A DNA stretch of 64,000 bases from Paenibacillus phytorum (GCF_013141715.1 NZ_WHOA01000241.1:186001-250000); one strand, 5' to 3'. Shown: positions 16,520 to 25,628, counted from the stretch's first letter. Translations and numbers: made by a program. The notes: generated by a model from the sequence alone, not told the origin.

Positions 16520-17212
16520 TCAGTTTTTGGCTTTCGCGTCTTTCTTACGGTCAACCCATTTCTCAATAGATGGGGTTAACTGGTCCTTAATGGACGCTAC
16601 AAGCTTGTCCTTCGAAATGCCCTTAGACTGGGCAATCTCAGCCAGTGATTTGCCAGAGCGGAGCTGGGCGTGAAGCTCGTCCGTGCTCAGACCGAGAGTC
16701 TTAGCGAGCTTCTCTGTATCCGGCTTCAGTCCAAACTTATGCCACTTCCCACGGCCATCATGACCATCTAACAAGTTTTTCTCGTTGAGGATGAACTTCA
16801 AATGCTCACTGAGCTTCATCTTCATGTGTTCGCCTTGATCTGCTGTCAGCTTGCCATCTTTGACGGCCGCTTCAATTTTGCCTGTTCGAAGCTGCTGCAG
16901 TTTGGCCGTCAAGTCGGCTTCACTGATGCCTTTGTCTGCGGCTGCTTCTACGATGCTTTTGCCGTTCTTCAGCGCTTTGACGAGCACTTCTTTGTCAACG
17001 CCGATAACAGTAGCAGACTCATCGACAATTGGCCATTTTCGGCGATGACCGCCTTGGTCCTTCTCATCTGTCTGTTGCAAACGAATCGTTTGCTCCTGAT
17101 CCTCAGAAGGAGATTGAGCGGCAGCCGTTATAGAGGGAAGAGCACTGCAGCCAAGAGCGATTGTGAAAGCAATTGAGCTCACCATTAGTTTTTTCATATA
17201 CGTAGGGTTCAT
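16520..17212 (-). CDS. Secreted helical-repeat protein of unknown function
   Basis: A 230-residue protein with a signal peptide (MKKLMVSSIAFTIALGCSAL, cleavage near AAA-QS). The mature part is charged and helical. It contains two related units, LVKALKNGKSIVEAAADKG (about residues 77-95) and LHAQLRSGKSLAEIAQSKG (about residues 179-197), each followed by ISxxxL. These GKSxxExAxxKGIS units resemble repeats of small secreted Bacillales proteins but I cannot name a family with certainty. ATG 17212 is 13 nt after AGGAGG; ATG 17197 (MKK) is an alternative. Single gene with its own terminator. Confidence 0.75.
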   Translation of the reverse strand: MNPTYMKKLMVSSIAFTIALGCSALPSITAAAQSPSEDQEQTIRLQQTDEKDQGGHRRKWPIVDESATVIGVDKEVLVKALKNGKSIVEAAADKGISEADLTAKLQQLRTGKIEAAVKDGKLTADQGEHMKMKLSEHLKFILNEKNLLDGHDGRGKWHKFGLKPDTEKLAKTLGLSTDELHAQLRSGKSLAEIAQSKGISKDKLVASIKDQLTPSIEKWVDRKKDAKAKN

Positions 17213-17331
17213 ACTTGTTGGATTCCCTCCTTTCCTGTTGGATTAGGACTACAGCGCTTAGTCTGTGCAGGAGGAGTTAATTTTAGTTTAAAGGAACCTT
17301 AGTCCCACATAAAAATTTCCATAATTCTGAT

Positions 17332-17964
17332 TTACTTTGCGTTCACAGCCATCTGGTAAAGGGGGATTAGCTTCTCAAATGTTTGTTTAATAAGCAGCTC
17401 AAGTTCAGCCGGTTTCCCTAGCACTGGATCTTTGAAACTGAGGTTGCGGCCGATAAGCAGCTCTGCTTTTTTGACATCGCGGAAACGAATTAATGCGTCG
17501 TTCCAGCCGCTGCGGTCTAAATCCGAAAGGGAGGTAACGTCTTTTTTCATATGGTCGAAGGAAAGGACGAAATCGGATGGAATTTCCTTTTGCAAACGGT
17601 CGATTTCTTTCATGTAGGTAGTTGCAATGTTACTTTTATTCGGGAGTTCATAAATAAGTGCCAACCAGATAAAGACACGATCATCAAATAGACCGACTTG
17701 GAAGTGAGGTACCTGTTTATACCCTCGTTTGTTTGGACAAATCGCCAACCAAGTATCAACGGGAGGATTCACTTTGCGTCTTAAATGTTTAGCGATATGT
17801 AGGAACATTTCTGTACCGGAAAGGACGGACAAATCCTGGGCCAAAGAATCACCTAATGCTTTAAATTTAGGCTGAATGCGTTCTCGAATGGCTTCCATAC
17901 GTCCATCAAGACCTTCTATAGCAAAGGTATCGAAATCATGCTGTGCAAATCCAGTGAAACTCAT
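17332..17964 (-). CDS. yktB: DUF1054 family protein (YktB-like)
   Basis: A 210-residue cytoplasmic protein. SFTGFAQHDFDTFAIEGLDG at the N-terminus, WLAICPNKRGYKQVPHFQVG in the middle and the overall length match the DUF1054/YktB family of Bacillales. The start ATG 17964 follows AGAGGAATTAAACAG; a codon seven residues further upstream lacks a site. The family's function is unknown although structures exist. It is transcribed alone. Confidence 0.88.
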   Translation of the reverse strand: MSFTGFAQHDFDTFAIEGLDGRMEAIRERIQPKFKALGDSLAQDLSVLSGTEMFLHIAKHLRRKVNPPVDTWLAICPNKRGYKQVPHFQVGLFDDRVFIWLALIYELPNKSNIATTYMKEIDRLQKEIPSDFVLSFDHMKKDVTSLSDLDRSGWNDALIRFRDVKKAELLIGRNLSFKDPVLGKPAELELLIKQTFEKLIPLYQMAVNAK

Positions 17965-18156
17965 CTGTTTAATTCCTCTTTTCAATTACGTTTTCAATTA
18001 TTCTAAAGCAATTCGTGTATTCCCGCAATAATTAGGAGTTTCGTAGAAAGGAAGTAGGCCATTGGACCGATTTTATGGCAGAAAAGCAGGAAAAAAGTGG
18101 AACCATGCCGAAATATGTGGTAACTATCTATTAGGAAGACAGGAGAATTTATACTT

Positions 18157-19002
18157 ATGCGTATGTCAAAATGGTCCAAAATTGCGGTACTTGGCACTTT
18201 AATGGGAACTTGTTTCACAGCAGGTGTTTATGCACAGGATGTCCTGCAACGCGTTGATGCTTACCTAAGAAATGATTTTAAAGTCGTCGTGAACGGGAAA
18301 GAAGTGAAGCTGGCGAATCCGCCTTTAATTTATAATAATTCCAGTTATTTGCCTGTGAAGGAGCTAGGAACTTACCTAGGAGCGGTTGTCAATTGGAAGG
18401 ATAGCACGAAAACAATCTATCTGAATTCCCGTGTTAATCCCCAGCAGCCTGCGGAAGGCAACGAAACGAATTATACAGAAATTGTGCTGCAATACCCTTA
18501 TCCACAGTACTTGGATTATTTAGGGGGGACTTATCCGGTTCTTGTTAATATGACAGATCAGACGTATTACCGATTGAAAGATTTGGACCGAATGGGTGTC
18601 TCTACGGGCGGATTGCGGAAAGCGAAGGAAAAGTATTCCGAGGATATCTATGTGAGTGAAGAAGAATTGAAAAAGAGTTGGAAAGAAACGCCGCAAATTT
18701 CCTATCTCATAAATGAACCCATCGTCATTACAGGGGAGCAGGATCCAATCAAGCTCAAGACAATCAGAGAATACGTGGAAGGTTTCCGATACTATGAGAT
18801 CAATAAAGTACCTTACATGACGAATCCGATTATCATTGATGCGCTGCCTGAAGAGAATACATACAGCTACTTACTTACGGAAAATGGGCATTTCTATCGT
18901 ACAACTCTTAAACTAACGCAAATAAATGGCAATAATAATAAGCCTGATTATGTGGTTGGAAGCTCCTCCAAAGAGGATATCCAGGTGACGAGAGTTAAAT
19001 AA
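18157..19002 (+). CDS. Secreted stalk-domain protein (copper amine oxidase N-type)
   Basis: A 281-residue protein with signal peptide (SKWSKIAVLGTLMGTCFTAG, cleavage near YAQ). Residues about 40-95 form one stalk domain: VVVNGKEVKLANPPLIYNNS, SYLPVKELGTYLGAVVNWKD, TKTIYLNSR. The C-terminal 180 residues contain no domain I recognise. It shares the stalk domain with the protein at 7653. The gene ends head-on against the response regulator gene, which stops one base later, with no clear terminator between them. Confidence 0.8.
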   Translation: MRMSKWSKIAVLGTLMGTCFTAGVYAQDVLQRVDAYLRNDFKVVVNGKEVKLANPPLIYNNSSYLPVKELGTYLGAVVNWKDSTKTIYLNSRVNPQQPAEGNETNYTEIVLQYPYPQYLDYLGGTYPVLVNMTDQTYYRLKDLDRMGVSTGGLRKAKEKYSEDIYVSEEELKKSWKETPQISYLINEPIVITGEQDPIKLKTIREYVEGFRYYEINKVPYMTNPIIIDALPEENTYSYLLTENGHFYRTTLKLTQINGNNNKPDYVVGSSSKEDIQVTRVK

Positions 19003-19665
19003 TTAACTACCGGTGCCTGATTGCTTTTTTAAATAGAAAATAGCAATTTGCGTGCGATCTCGGAGGTTCAGCTTGCTGAGAATTTCCGTAATATAATTCT
19101 TAACGGTACCTTCGCTCAGGAATAGCTCCTGGGCGATTTCTTTATTAGATAGACCTTCGGCAATTTTCGCTACGACTGCTTGTTCGCTGGCTGTTAATCC
19201 ATATCCACTAAGTGGTTTGGGTGCAGGTACGTTTGGAGATGAACTAGCGCTGATAAAAGTCGTCAGTTTCTTGGCAATATCCGCATGAATAAGTAGATTG
19301 CCTTGTTCTACCGTCTTGATTCCCTGAATAATCCGATCCGGCGAAATATTTTTGAGCAGATAACCGCTGGCTCCGTTTCGTAAGGCCTGAACGATAAATT
19401 CATCATCGTCGAATGTGGTCAGAATAAGCACCGCAATATCCGGATAAGCTTGCTTAATCTTCAATGTACCCTGTACACCGTCACAGATTGGCATCCGAAT
19501 ATCCATAAGGACAACGTCAACCTGGACGCCGTTCTGGATAAAAGCAAGAGCTTCGTCTCCGTGCGTACACGTGCCAACGACCTCAATATTTTCGTCAAGT
19601 CCAATGATTAATTGTAAGCTTTCACGGATGAATGGATCATCGTCTGTAATAAGCACATGAATCAT
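19003..19665 (-). CDS. NarL/LuxR-type response regulator, LnrK-like
   Basis: A 220-residue regulator, the length of B. subtilis LnrK (YfiK). The receiver domain has the acidic pocket DDDP, phosphoacceptor Asp55 in LMDIRMP, Thr in ILTTFDDDEF and Lys in YLLKNISP. The C-terminal LuxR-type helix-turn-helix reads LTASEQAVVAKIAEGLSNKE then IAQELFLSEGTVKNYITEIL. It follows the kinase gene by 18 bp and is divergent from a matching ABC-2 exporter, which it probably activates. Confidence 0.9.
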   Translation of the reverse strand: MIHVLITDDDPFIRESLQLIIGLDENIEVVGTCTHGDEALAFIQNGVQVDVVLMDIRMPICDGVQGTLKIKQAYPDIAVLILTTFDDDEFIVQALRNGASGYLLKNISPDRIIQGIKTVEQGNLLIHADIAKKLTTFISASSSPNVPAPKPLSGYGLTASEQAVVAKIAEGLSNKEIAQELFLSEGTVKNYITEILSKLNLRDRTQIAIFYLKKQSGTGS

Positions 19666-19683
19666 GCTGTGTTCAACCCTTTC

Positions 19684-20820
19684 TTAGGTAGATTCAATTT
19701 GGCGAAAAGTGGGCAAGACAGTCGTCACTGTAAATCGATCCTCGATCGACACAGTAAGCTGACCGCCAATGAGCTTGCTTCGTTCTTCCATGCCTGACAT
19801 TCCTAGACCGTTCACACTGCGCTCATTAGGCAGTTTTCCGTTATTTGAAATACTCATTGTAATCTGTTTGGATTCATACGTTAACTGAATTAGAACTTGG
19901 TTTGCGGACCCGTGTCGAATGGCATTCGTGATGGCTTCTTGTGCATTACGGTATAGAATAAATTCTAGACTCGGATACAGCACGTAGGGCATACCCTGCA
20001 TCTCAACCTCAATAGCTATTCCTTTATCTGCTGTCAGTCCTTCAATGAGCTTCCCCAGCGAGTAAGTTTGCAACGTTTCTTCATCTGGTTTCAGTCTACG
20101 TACGGTTGAGCGCAGCAGTTCCATGCTTTCTGTTAACTGGTCACGAACCGACATTAACATGTCTACGCCTTTCTTCTGTTGAGTTGGAAGGATCTGCAAG
20201 GATGCTTCCATCATCATTTTAAGCCGGATCAGCTTATGTCCCAATTCATCATGAATATCTCGGGAAATCCGATTGCGTTCGTCCGTTTGTGCGATGTTTT
20301 CGACTTTTCGGGCGTAATCCATTAACTGAACGCGAGCTTCGTCCAGCTCGTAATGCTGCCTCCGAAGCCTATCGTAGAGCAGCTCAACATCCTCTTTGTT
20401 TTGCTCAGTCTGGAGCATCTGCAGCAGGAGCATTGTCAGAGACAAGAAGATGAGATTGGCAATAAGGTAGTAGCTGCTTGGCTGACTATGTAAGGATATG
20501 TTCAATAGAATCAAGTGAATACTCAAGAAATAGTAACGAATATGACTATTTACGGTGGTTACATAGGATAAGAGTGTGGAGTAAAAGGTGATGAACAAAA
20601 TGCCGTTATAGTGATAACACATCCATCCACTGAATCCGATTTCGAGTAAAAGCATCCATGCTGATCTCGAGAATATCGTTCTGCGTAGTTCTGCGATCCA
20701 AATGAATAAGAGAATGAGGAAAACATACATGCCATTAGATGAATAGCTTTCGAGATACATTGAGGCAATCGCTGGAATGAGAATGAGTAAATAACGGGTT
20801 AACGAGCGTAATTGTGTCAA
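19684..20820 (-). CDS. Sensor histidine kinase (HisKA_3 type), LnrJ-like
   Basis: A 378-residue kinase if it starts at TTG 20820, which follows AAGGAAGG at 7 nt; the frame stays open to 21084 but that part would overlap the divergent ABC gene and lacks a ribosome-binding site. Five to six membrane helices fill residues about 10-150, then a coiled linker, the dimerisation/H-box ISRDIHDELGHKLIRLKMM with the phosphorylated His, and a HATPase domain with NAQEAITNAIRHG and GLGMSGMEER. The short-loop membrane sensor suggests detection of a membrane-active compound, as for linearmycin sensing by LnrJ. Confidence 0.85.
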   Translation of the reverse strand: MTQLRSLTRYLLILIPAIASMYLESYSSNGMYVFLILLFIWIAELRRTIFSRSAWMLLLEIGFSGWMCYHYNGILFITFYSTLLSYVTTVNSHIRYYFLSIHLILLNISLHSQPSSYYLIANLIFLSLTMLLLQMLQTEQNKEDVELLYDRLRRQHYELDEARVQLMDYARKVENIAQTDERNRISRDIHDELGHKLIRLKMMMEASLQILPTQQKKGVDMLMSVRDQLTESMELLRSTVRRLKPDEETLQTYSLGKLIEGLTADKGIAIEVEMQGMPYVLYPSLEFILYRNAQEAITNAIRHGSANQVLIQLTYESKQITMSISNNGKLPNERSVNGLGMSGMEERSKLIGGQLTVSIEDRFTVTTVLPTFRQIEST

Positions 20821-21021
20821 TCGATTTCCTTCCTTTGCAGGGCAAGTATTAGCAAAGTATACCATACAAACCAAGTGGGATAACACGTCTAATAGACAGA
20901 TAATGACTTTTGTCACCTTTGAATAATGACTTATTCTACCTGTTAACGGGATTCCTTGGAGATACAATGATTGTAATAACACCTGTTGGAAAAAGGGGAA
21001 ACGGAAAAGGGAGAGGATCTT
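20821..21021. promoter_or_regulatory. Divergent control region of the Lnr-like locus
   Basis: The region between the kinase and exporter genes contains a direct repeat TAATGACTT at 20901-20909 and 20924-20932. A plus-strand promoter candidate overlaps it: TTGTCA (20910-20915), 16 nt, TATTCT (20932-20937). The repeats are candidate binding sites for the linked response regulator. Confidence 0.35.
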
Positions 21022-21957
21022 GTGAGCTTTGTTCAAATAAAAAATGTTGTCAAAAAGTATAGCAATCAAATTTCTGTCGATCATTTGAATTTATCGATTC
21101 ATGAAGGTGAAATTTTCGGATTGTTAGGACCGAATGGGGCCGGGAAAAGCACAACGATCAAAATGCTGAGCGGCCTGCTCAAAATTGATCAAGGCGAAAT
21201 GTTTGTTGATGGGCTCTCGGTTGCGAAAGATACGATTGAAGTGAAACGGAGAATTGGTCTTGTTCCACAAGAGCTCGCAATCTTCGAAAACCTAACAGCA
21301 AGAGAAAATGTCACTTTTTTTGCAAAATTATATGGATTAAGAGGTAAGCTGCTGAAAGAAAGACTGGAGGAAGCGCTGGAATTTGTAGGATTATTGGATC
21401 GCGCTCGTGATAGACCAAGTTCCTTTTCCGGCGGGATGAAGCGAAGATTGAATATTGCGTGTGCAATTATGCATCGTCCAAAGCTGATTATTATGGATGA
21501 ACCTACCGTTGGCATCGATCCTCAGTCCCGAAACCACATTCTGGAATCAGTTAGGACGCTGAACCGTATGGGCTCAACGATCATTTATACCTCACACTAC
21601 ATGGAGGAAGTGTCCGCTATATCCACACGGGTCGGCATCATGGATCATGGGCATCTCATTGCTTGTGGAACCCATGAAGAATTGCGCGGTAAAGTTGAGC
21701 AGGACAATAAAATTATCATTCAAGCAGCTAACCTGAAGGAAGAAGCTGTCAAAGAATTAAGGGATCATCCGCGGATTAAGCAAGTCACTATTCAAGAACA
21801 GACACTTGAGCTGCTGGTTGGTTCTTCGCAAGCCTATTTGCAGGATATCCTGTTCATCCTTTCCAAACACGAAGTGAAAATTCAATCGCTCACGCAGGTG
21901 GAGCCTGATCTTGAGGCATTATTTCTGTCTTTGACCGGAAGAACCTTACGGGATTAG
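21022..21957 (+). CDS. ABC transporter ATP-binding protein, LnrL-like
   Basis: A 311-residue ATPase starting at GTG 21022 (GGGAGAGG upstream); this is the length of B. subtilis LnrL. Walker A GPNGAGKST, Q-loop LVPQELAIF, signature SFSGGMKRRLNIA, Walker B LIIMDEPTVGIDP and H-loop YTSHYMEEV are all intact. A C-terminal 80-residue extension follows the nucleotide-binding domain, as in ABC-2 drug exporters. It works with the two permeases downstream. Together with the divergent two-component genes the locus matches LnrJKLMN in content, though in B. subtilis all five genes point the same way. Confidence 0.9.
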   Translation: MSFVQIKNVVKKYSNQISVDHLNLSIHEGEIFGLLGPNGAGKSTTIKMLSGLLKIDQGEMFVDGLSVAKDTIEVKRRIGLVPQELAIFENLTARENVTFFAKLYGLRGKLLKERLEEALEFVGLLDRARDRPSSFSGGMKRRLNIACAIMHRPKLIIMDEPTVGIDPQSRNHILESVRTLNRMGSTIIYTSHYMEEVSAISTRVGIMDHGHLIACGTHEELRGKVEQDNKIIIQAANLKEEAVKELRDHPRIKQVTIQEQTLELLVGSSQAYLQDILFILSKHEVKIQSLTQVEPDLEALFLSLTGRTLRD

Positions 21958-21969
21958 GAGGAGGTCAAC

Positions 21970-23157
21970 ATGCCGATTTGGATCATTGCTAAGTATGAAA
22001 TATTGCGTTTTATGCGCATGCGGTATGTACTCATTATTCAGTTTTTGATGCCGCTTTTACTTATCTTCATTTTGGGTTCGGCGCTATCAGGCGCTTTTAA
22101 AATGGAAGATCGTACACTGAAGCCCGTTAAGGTAGATGTGGTGCAGTCTGATTCAGGGGTCTTAAGCGCAGGGTTTAAAAGCTTTCTCAGTACACCGGAG
22201 ATAATGAAGATCATACAGCCTATGAACATTCAATCACGTGATGAAGCAGTAAAACGGCTCAAGTCAGGGGATTCGGATTTTGCACTCATTATTCCAAGTG
22301 ATTTTAGCAGCTGCGTGCTTGAAGGAAAAGAAGCAGAGTGGGAGATGATACTAGGTCAGGATTATGGGCAGAATTTGACCGCTAAGATGACGCTTCGCTC
22401 CTTTTTGGATCAAGTTAATTACATGCAATCGGCGATTGTTTCAGCAGGTCCCGGGGCTGCGGAGCTATTGCAGAAACAAGATAGTGACGGTTCATTTAAA
22501 CCGATATCGGAGGCTTCTTCGCATGTACGGCTAGGCAAGCTTACTTCTTCTAATTCCAACTATACGGCCATGCAGTATTACACAGCGTCTATGCTAGTCA
22601 TGTTTTTGTTATACTCGGGCATGGGGGCGGCATTGGGTTTGCAAGGAGAGAAAGAAAGGCACACGTTATCCCGATTAAATGCGATGCCCATTCATGAATA
22701 TCAAATTTTATTGGGTAAAATCATAGGAAGTATCTTCAGTTCGATCGTCCAGGCAGGGCTCGTTATTGGTGCAACCATTCTGTTTTATGGTGTCGATTGG
22801 GGAAATGACTTCTTCCACCTCTTCCTGGTTTGCTTATTGATTATCGTCGCTTCGATGAGTCTAGCGATATTGATTATGCTGGCAGCGAAATCGTCTAAAG
22901 CAATCAGCACGACGTTTCAAATGATCATACTTGTCATGACTTTCCTAAGTGGAGGCTTCACACCTCTTCCAGAAGGTCTTCTGCAGCGGATGGGTGAGTT
23001 TACGCTCAATCACTGGGCCATGCAGAGTATGTTTCGCATTATGCTCGGAAGTGATGCTTCAATTATAGGGCATCATATATCAATCTTAGCGTGTATTAGC
23101 GGGGGATTGTTGCTTCTTACCCTGATTGTCTATCGGAAGGCGGGATATCATGAATAG
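21970..23157 (+). CDS. ABC-2 permease, LnrM-like
   Basis: A 395-residue permease (LnrM is about the same size). One N-terminal helix is followed by a 150-residue extracytoplasmic domain and then five helices. The conserved loop reads LQGEKERHTLSRLNAMPIHE and the late segment FLSGGFTPLP. GGAGGAGGTCAAC precedes ATG 21970. It overlaps the next permease gene by 8 bp, so the pair probably forms a heterodimer. Confidence 0.88.
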   Translation: MPIWIIAKYEILRFMRMRYVLIIQFLMPLLLIFILGSALSGAFKMEDRTLKPVKVDVVQSDSGVLSAGFKSFLSTPEIMKIIQPMNIQSRDEAVKRLKSGDSDFALIIPSDFSSCVLEGKEAEWEMILGQDYGQNLTAKMTLRSFLDQVNYMQSAIVSAGPGAAELLQKQDSDGSFKPISEASSHVRLGKLTSSNSNYTAMQYYTASMLVMFLLYSGMGAALGLQGEKERHTLSRLNAMPIHEYQILLGKIIGSIFSSIVQAGLVIGATILFYGVDWGNDFFHLFLVCLLIIVASMSLAILIMLAAKSSKAISTTFQMIILVMTFLSGGFTPLPEGLLQRMGEFTLNHWAMQSMFRIMLGSDASIIGHHISILACISGGLLLLTLIVYRKAGYHE

Positions 23158-24304
23158 CTTATTTATAGCGCTCAATATGCTGCGTCGTACACTTTTTCAG
23201 AAAAAAGGCTTTCTGATGTATTTAGTCATTCCAGCAGCAGCGGTTTCGCTAATTATTGGTGTACTTGGTCAACAGAGTGAGCACGGTGTTGATATTGCTT
23301 ATATCAATTTGGATCGGGGAGCGATGGGTTCCCATCTCTTGCAAGAGCTTTCGATGCTGCCAGATTATCGGCTCAAAGAAGAAGTTTCTGAAACAGCGCT
23401 AAAAGAAGTCATCACGAAGCAAAAAGTGAGCAGTGCCTTTCTCATTCCTGAAGGATTCAGCGAGACATTGATGAAAGGCGCATCTGCGCCAATAGATATG
23501 TATCAACTAAACATCAATGAGGCTTCGATTACGCTTAAAATCAATCTGGATAGTATTCTATCTAGATATCAAGGAACGATTGAACTGCATAGCCAACAAG
23601 GGCTCCAAGATGCAGCGCTTCGTGAAGCAGTGGAGAAGACAATTTCTCAGATGGAGAAGCATCAGGTGAAGGCACAAGTCACTGATCTTAATTTGTATGT
23701 TAATCCGAATATGCACACAGTAATTGGTTTCATGCTGATGTTTATGATGGGGTTAATCAATAATACCGTTTCCGTGATTATGGATGATCGAAGACAACGC
23801 ACCATGGCTAGAACGTATTCGGCACCCATTCATTCTTTCGAAATTGTACTTGGGAACTTCATAGGCAGTTTCTTGGTTGGGACGCTGCAGGTGCTAGTCA
23901 TTCTTTTATTTACGCGTTATGTAACGAATTATGATTATGGACTTCCGTTTGTATCGCAGTTTATTTTGTTGGAGTTTTTCTTATTAGCCAGCATGGGAAT
24001 TGCCAGCGCGGTAGCTAGTATGGTTAAAAATGCGTCGAATATGGGCATGATTAATTCTCTCGTTGTTACCCCAACTTGTATGCTGGGCGGATGCTTCTGG
24101 CCGATCAGCCTGATGCCGGATTGGATGCAGAAGATTGCGAATTTCGTACCGCAAAAGTGGGTGATTGAGGCCATTCAGCGAATGGCTTCTGGTCAGACTC
24201 TATCCCAGATGTGGATGCACATGGGCGTACTCACCTTGTTTGGACTGATTCTTTTGGGTGTCGGTTCAGTCATTCTTAGACCGGGAGATGCTGAGGTTAG
24301 TTAA
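23150..24304 (+). CDS. ABC-2 permease, LnrN-like
   Basis: A 384-residue permease starting at ATG 23150, inside the end of the previous gene; this matches the size of LnrN. Same layout as its partner: N-terminal helix, extracytoplasmic domain (about residues 45-200), then five helices. The coupling loop reads DDRRQRTMARTYSAPIHSFE and the late motif MLGGCFWPISLMP. Terminator follows at 24313. The complex probably exports or detoxifies membrane-active natural products; that role is transferred from LnrLMN and not proven here. Confidence 0.88.
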   Translation: MNSLFIALNMLRRTLFQKKGFLMYLVIPAAAVSLIIGVLGQQSEHGVDIAYINLDRGAMGSHLLQELSMLPDYRLKEEVSETALKEVITKQKVSSAFLIPEGFSETLMKGASAPIDMYQLNINEASITLKINLDSILSRYQGTIELHSQQGLQDAALREAVEKTISQMEKHQVKAQVTDLNLYVNPNMHTVIGFMLMFMMGLINNTVSVIMDDRRQRTMARTYSAPIHSFEIVLGNFIGSFLVGTLQVLVILLFTRYVTNYDYGLPFVSQFILLEFFLLASMGIASAVASMVKNASNMGMINSLVVTPTCMLGGCFWPISLMPDWMQKIANFVPQKWVIEAIQRMASGQTLSQMWMHMGVLTLFGLILLGVGSVILRPGDAEVS

Positions 24305-24312
24305 CTGAAGTA

Positions 24313-24353
24313 AAAGGGCTACCTGCTTCTGCAGATTAGCCCTTTCGTTTTTA
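24313..24353 (+). terminator. Intrinsic terminator of the Lnr-like exporter operon
   Basis: AAAGGGCTA (24313-24321) pairs with TAGCCCTTT (24337-24345), followed by CGTTTTT. Confidence 0.85.
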
Positions 24354-24359
24354 AATGTA

Positions 24360-24449
24360 TTAGATAAAGAAAGCGCTAGAAATAATTACCAACAAAATGA
24401 AAAGAACCAAAACGGCTGCGGAAGATCTATAACCATTGTGCTCCTGTAC
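24360..24449 (-). pseudogene. YjcZ-like hydrophobic mini-protein without a recognisable start
   Basis: A minus-strand frame ends at TAA 24360-24362 and encodes NGYRSSAAVLVLFILLVIIS followed by SAFFI. This closely resembles the YjcZ-type sporulation mini-proteins of Bacillales (Gly-Tyr-rich start, then FALIVVLFILL). Upstream in frame there is only GTA CAG GAG CAC before a stop at 24450-24452, so no ATG, GTG or TTG is available. An ATG does occur after CAGGAG but in another frame. It may be a decayed copy, a gene with an unusual start, or a sequencing error at the start. Confidence 0.45.
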
Positions 24450-24553
24450 CTATTCGGACGATGATTTCGAAAAGATTGTGTTACAATGGTACAATAGCGT
24501 CACTCGCCTGTGCACAGGCCACAGAAACATACGAATAAAGGGAGAGAATGCAA

Positions 24554-24790
24554 ATGGCCGTTACGGCGAATGAAGTTGCGGAATGGATGATGGAGCAGTT
24601 GAAATCCGCGGGTATTTTACATCAGAAAGAAGCGGTGGACTATATAATTCAACATTTTGGGGAATCCTTCATATATGTGAACGAAAATGGGAATCAAGCG
24701 ATTTCCAAAGATGTGAAGAAAATCTTTAAAAAACTTCATGGTGGTAAAGCCGCTTGGGAGCGCGATGGATTTTTCTGGGGATGGCATTAA
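24554..24790 (+). CDS. Small conserved protein, possibly DUF6953
   Basis: A 78-residue soluble protein starting at ATG 24554; GGAGAG lies 7 nt upstream, while the ATG at 24548 would be too close. The sequence AVTANEVAEWMMEQLKSAGI then AVDYIIQHFGESFIYVNENG and AISKDVKKIFKKLHG, ending WERDGFFWGWH, looks like a family I know as DUF6953, function unknown. Its own terminator follows. No neighbour suggests a role. Confidence 0.65.
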   Translation: MAVTANEVAEWMMEQLKSAGILHQKEAVDYIIQHFGESFIYVNENGNQAISKDVKKIFKKLHGGKAAWERDGFFWGWH

Positions 24791-24836
24791 ACGCATAGGT
24801 ACTGCATAGGCAGAGGCTGTTTTCTTCCAGTTTAGG

Positions 24837-24873
24837 GCTGAAGCCGTTAGGATACAAGGCATCAGCTTTTTTT
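24837..24873 (+). terminator. Intrinsic terminator
   Basis: GCTGAAGCC (24837-24845) pairs with GGCATCAGC (24858-24866) with one central mismatch, followed by seven T. Confidence 0.8.
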
Positions 24874-25007
24874 GTACGTTTTTCCTTAAAAAAATGTCAA
24901 TAATCCAAGTTGCTAAAACATAGAATTCATAATAAGATAAGAGTAAGCAGATAAGTTGTCTGAATATTTAAATAAAATCATTAGCGCCAATTATGGAGGG
25001 GATTGCC

Positions 25008-25604
25008 GTGAGTAAGAGTCATGAAGTGGAGTATTGCAACCTAGAGTTACGATTTGATCGCCGGCTAATCCGGAACTTCATTAAAGCACTCATTCAAGAA
25101 GGTTATTCTCTGTATTGGAACGAAAGTGAGCTGCAGTTCATCATTTCTATTCGCACAGGACGCAAGCTAATTAAGCTGAAATTCGAACGAATCGGTGAAA
25201 AGTATAAAATCGTAGGCAATTATTCCTTCAAAGATGAGAAGCTAGCCGAAATGATGGAGAAGCTGATTGGTGATACACGTGGTCATGCTGTAGTAAAAAG
25301 ATTCAAGGATCGGCAAATTCTCATTGAGAATATTATGTTCGGTGAAATTATTCGAATGGTTGAGATTAGCGGTATCGAACATAAAGTGCTGTATCAGAAG
25401 GAGCCTGCCGTGACCGTAGAGGAAGTCATGCAAGCGCTACGATCCAAACGAACCGACGATCGAATTCCTATTTTGCGTATGGAGCTGGATTATGAACTAG
25501 CTACCCTGCATGATGCGATGGCTTCAGGTGATGTCAAAGCGGTCATGGAGAGTAAAACCAAGCTGATCGAAATGAGACAAGAAATGCTCTTATTGGAGAT
25601 GTGA
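25008..25604 (+). CDS. Conserved cytoplasmic protein of unknown function
   Basis: A 198-residue protein starting at GTG 25008, 7 nt after GGAGGGG. I do not recognise the family. The first 90 residues look alpha/beta (LELRFDRRLIRNFIKALIQE, then LIKLKFERIGEKYKIVGNYS). The middle (about residues 95-140) is strand-rich, and the last 60 residues are helical (MELDYELATLHDAMASGDVK). No signal peptide or membrane helix. It is transcribed alone and ends at a terminator. Confidence 0.7.
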   Translation: MSKSHEVEYCNLELRFDRRLIRNFIKALIQEGYSLYWNESELQFIISIRTGRKLIKLKFERIGEKYKIVGNYSFKDEKLAEMMEKLIGDTRGHAVVKRFKDRQILIENIMFGEIIRMVEISGIEHKVLYQKEPAVTVEEVMQALRSKRTDDRIPILRMELDYELATLHDAMASGDVKAVMESKTKLIEMRQEMLLLEM

Positions 25605-25628
25605 AAATGAATATTGGAATCAAATAGA

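Noticed and set aside
20821-21084. Longer N-terminus for the sensor kinase
   Set aside because: The extension overlaps the divergent exporter start and lacks a ribosome-binding site, while TTG 20820 has AAGGAAGG at ideal spacing.
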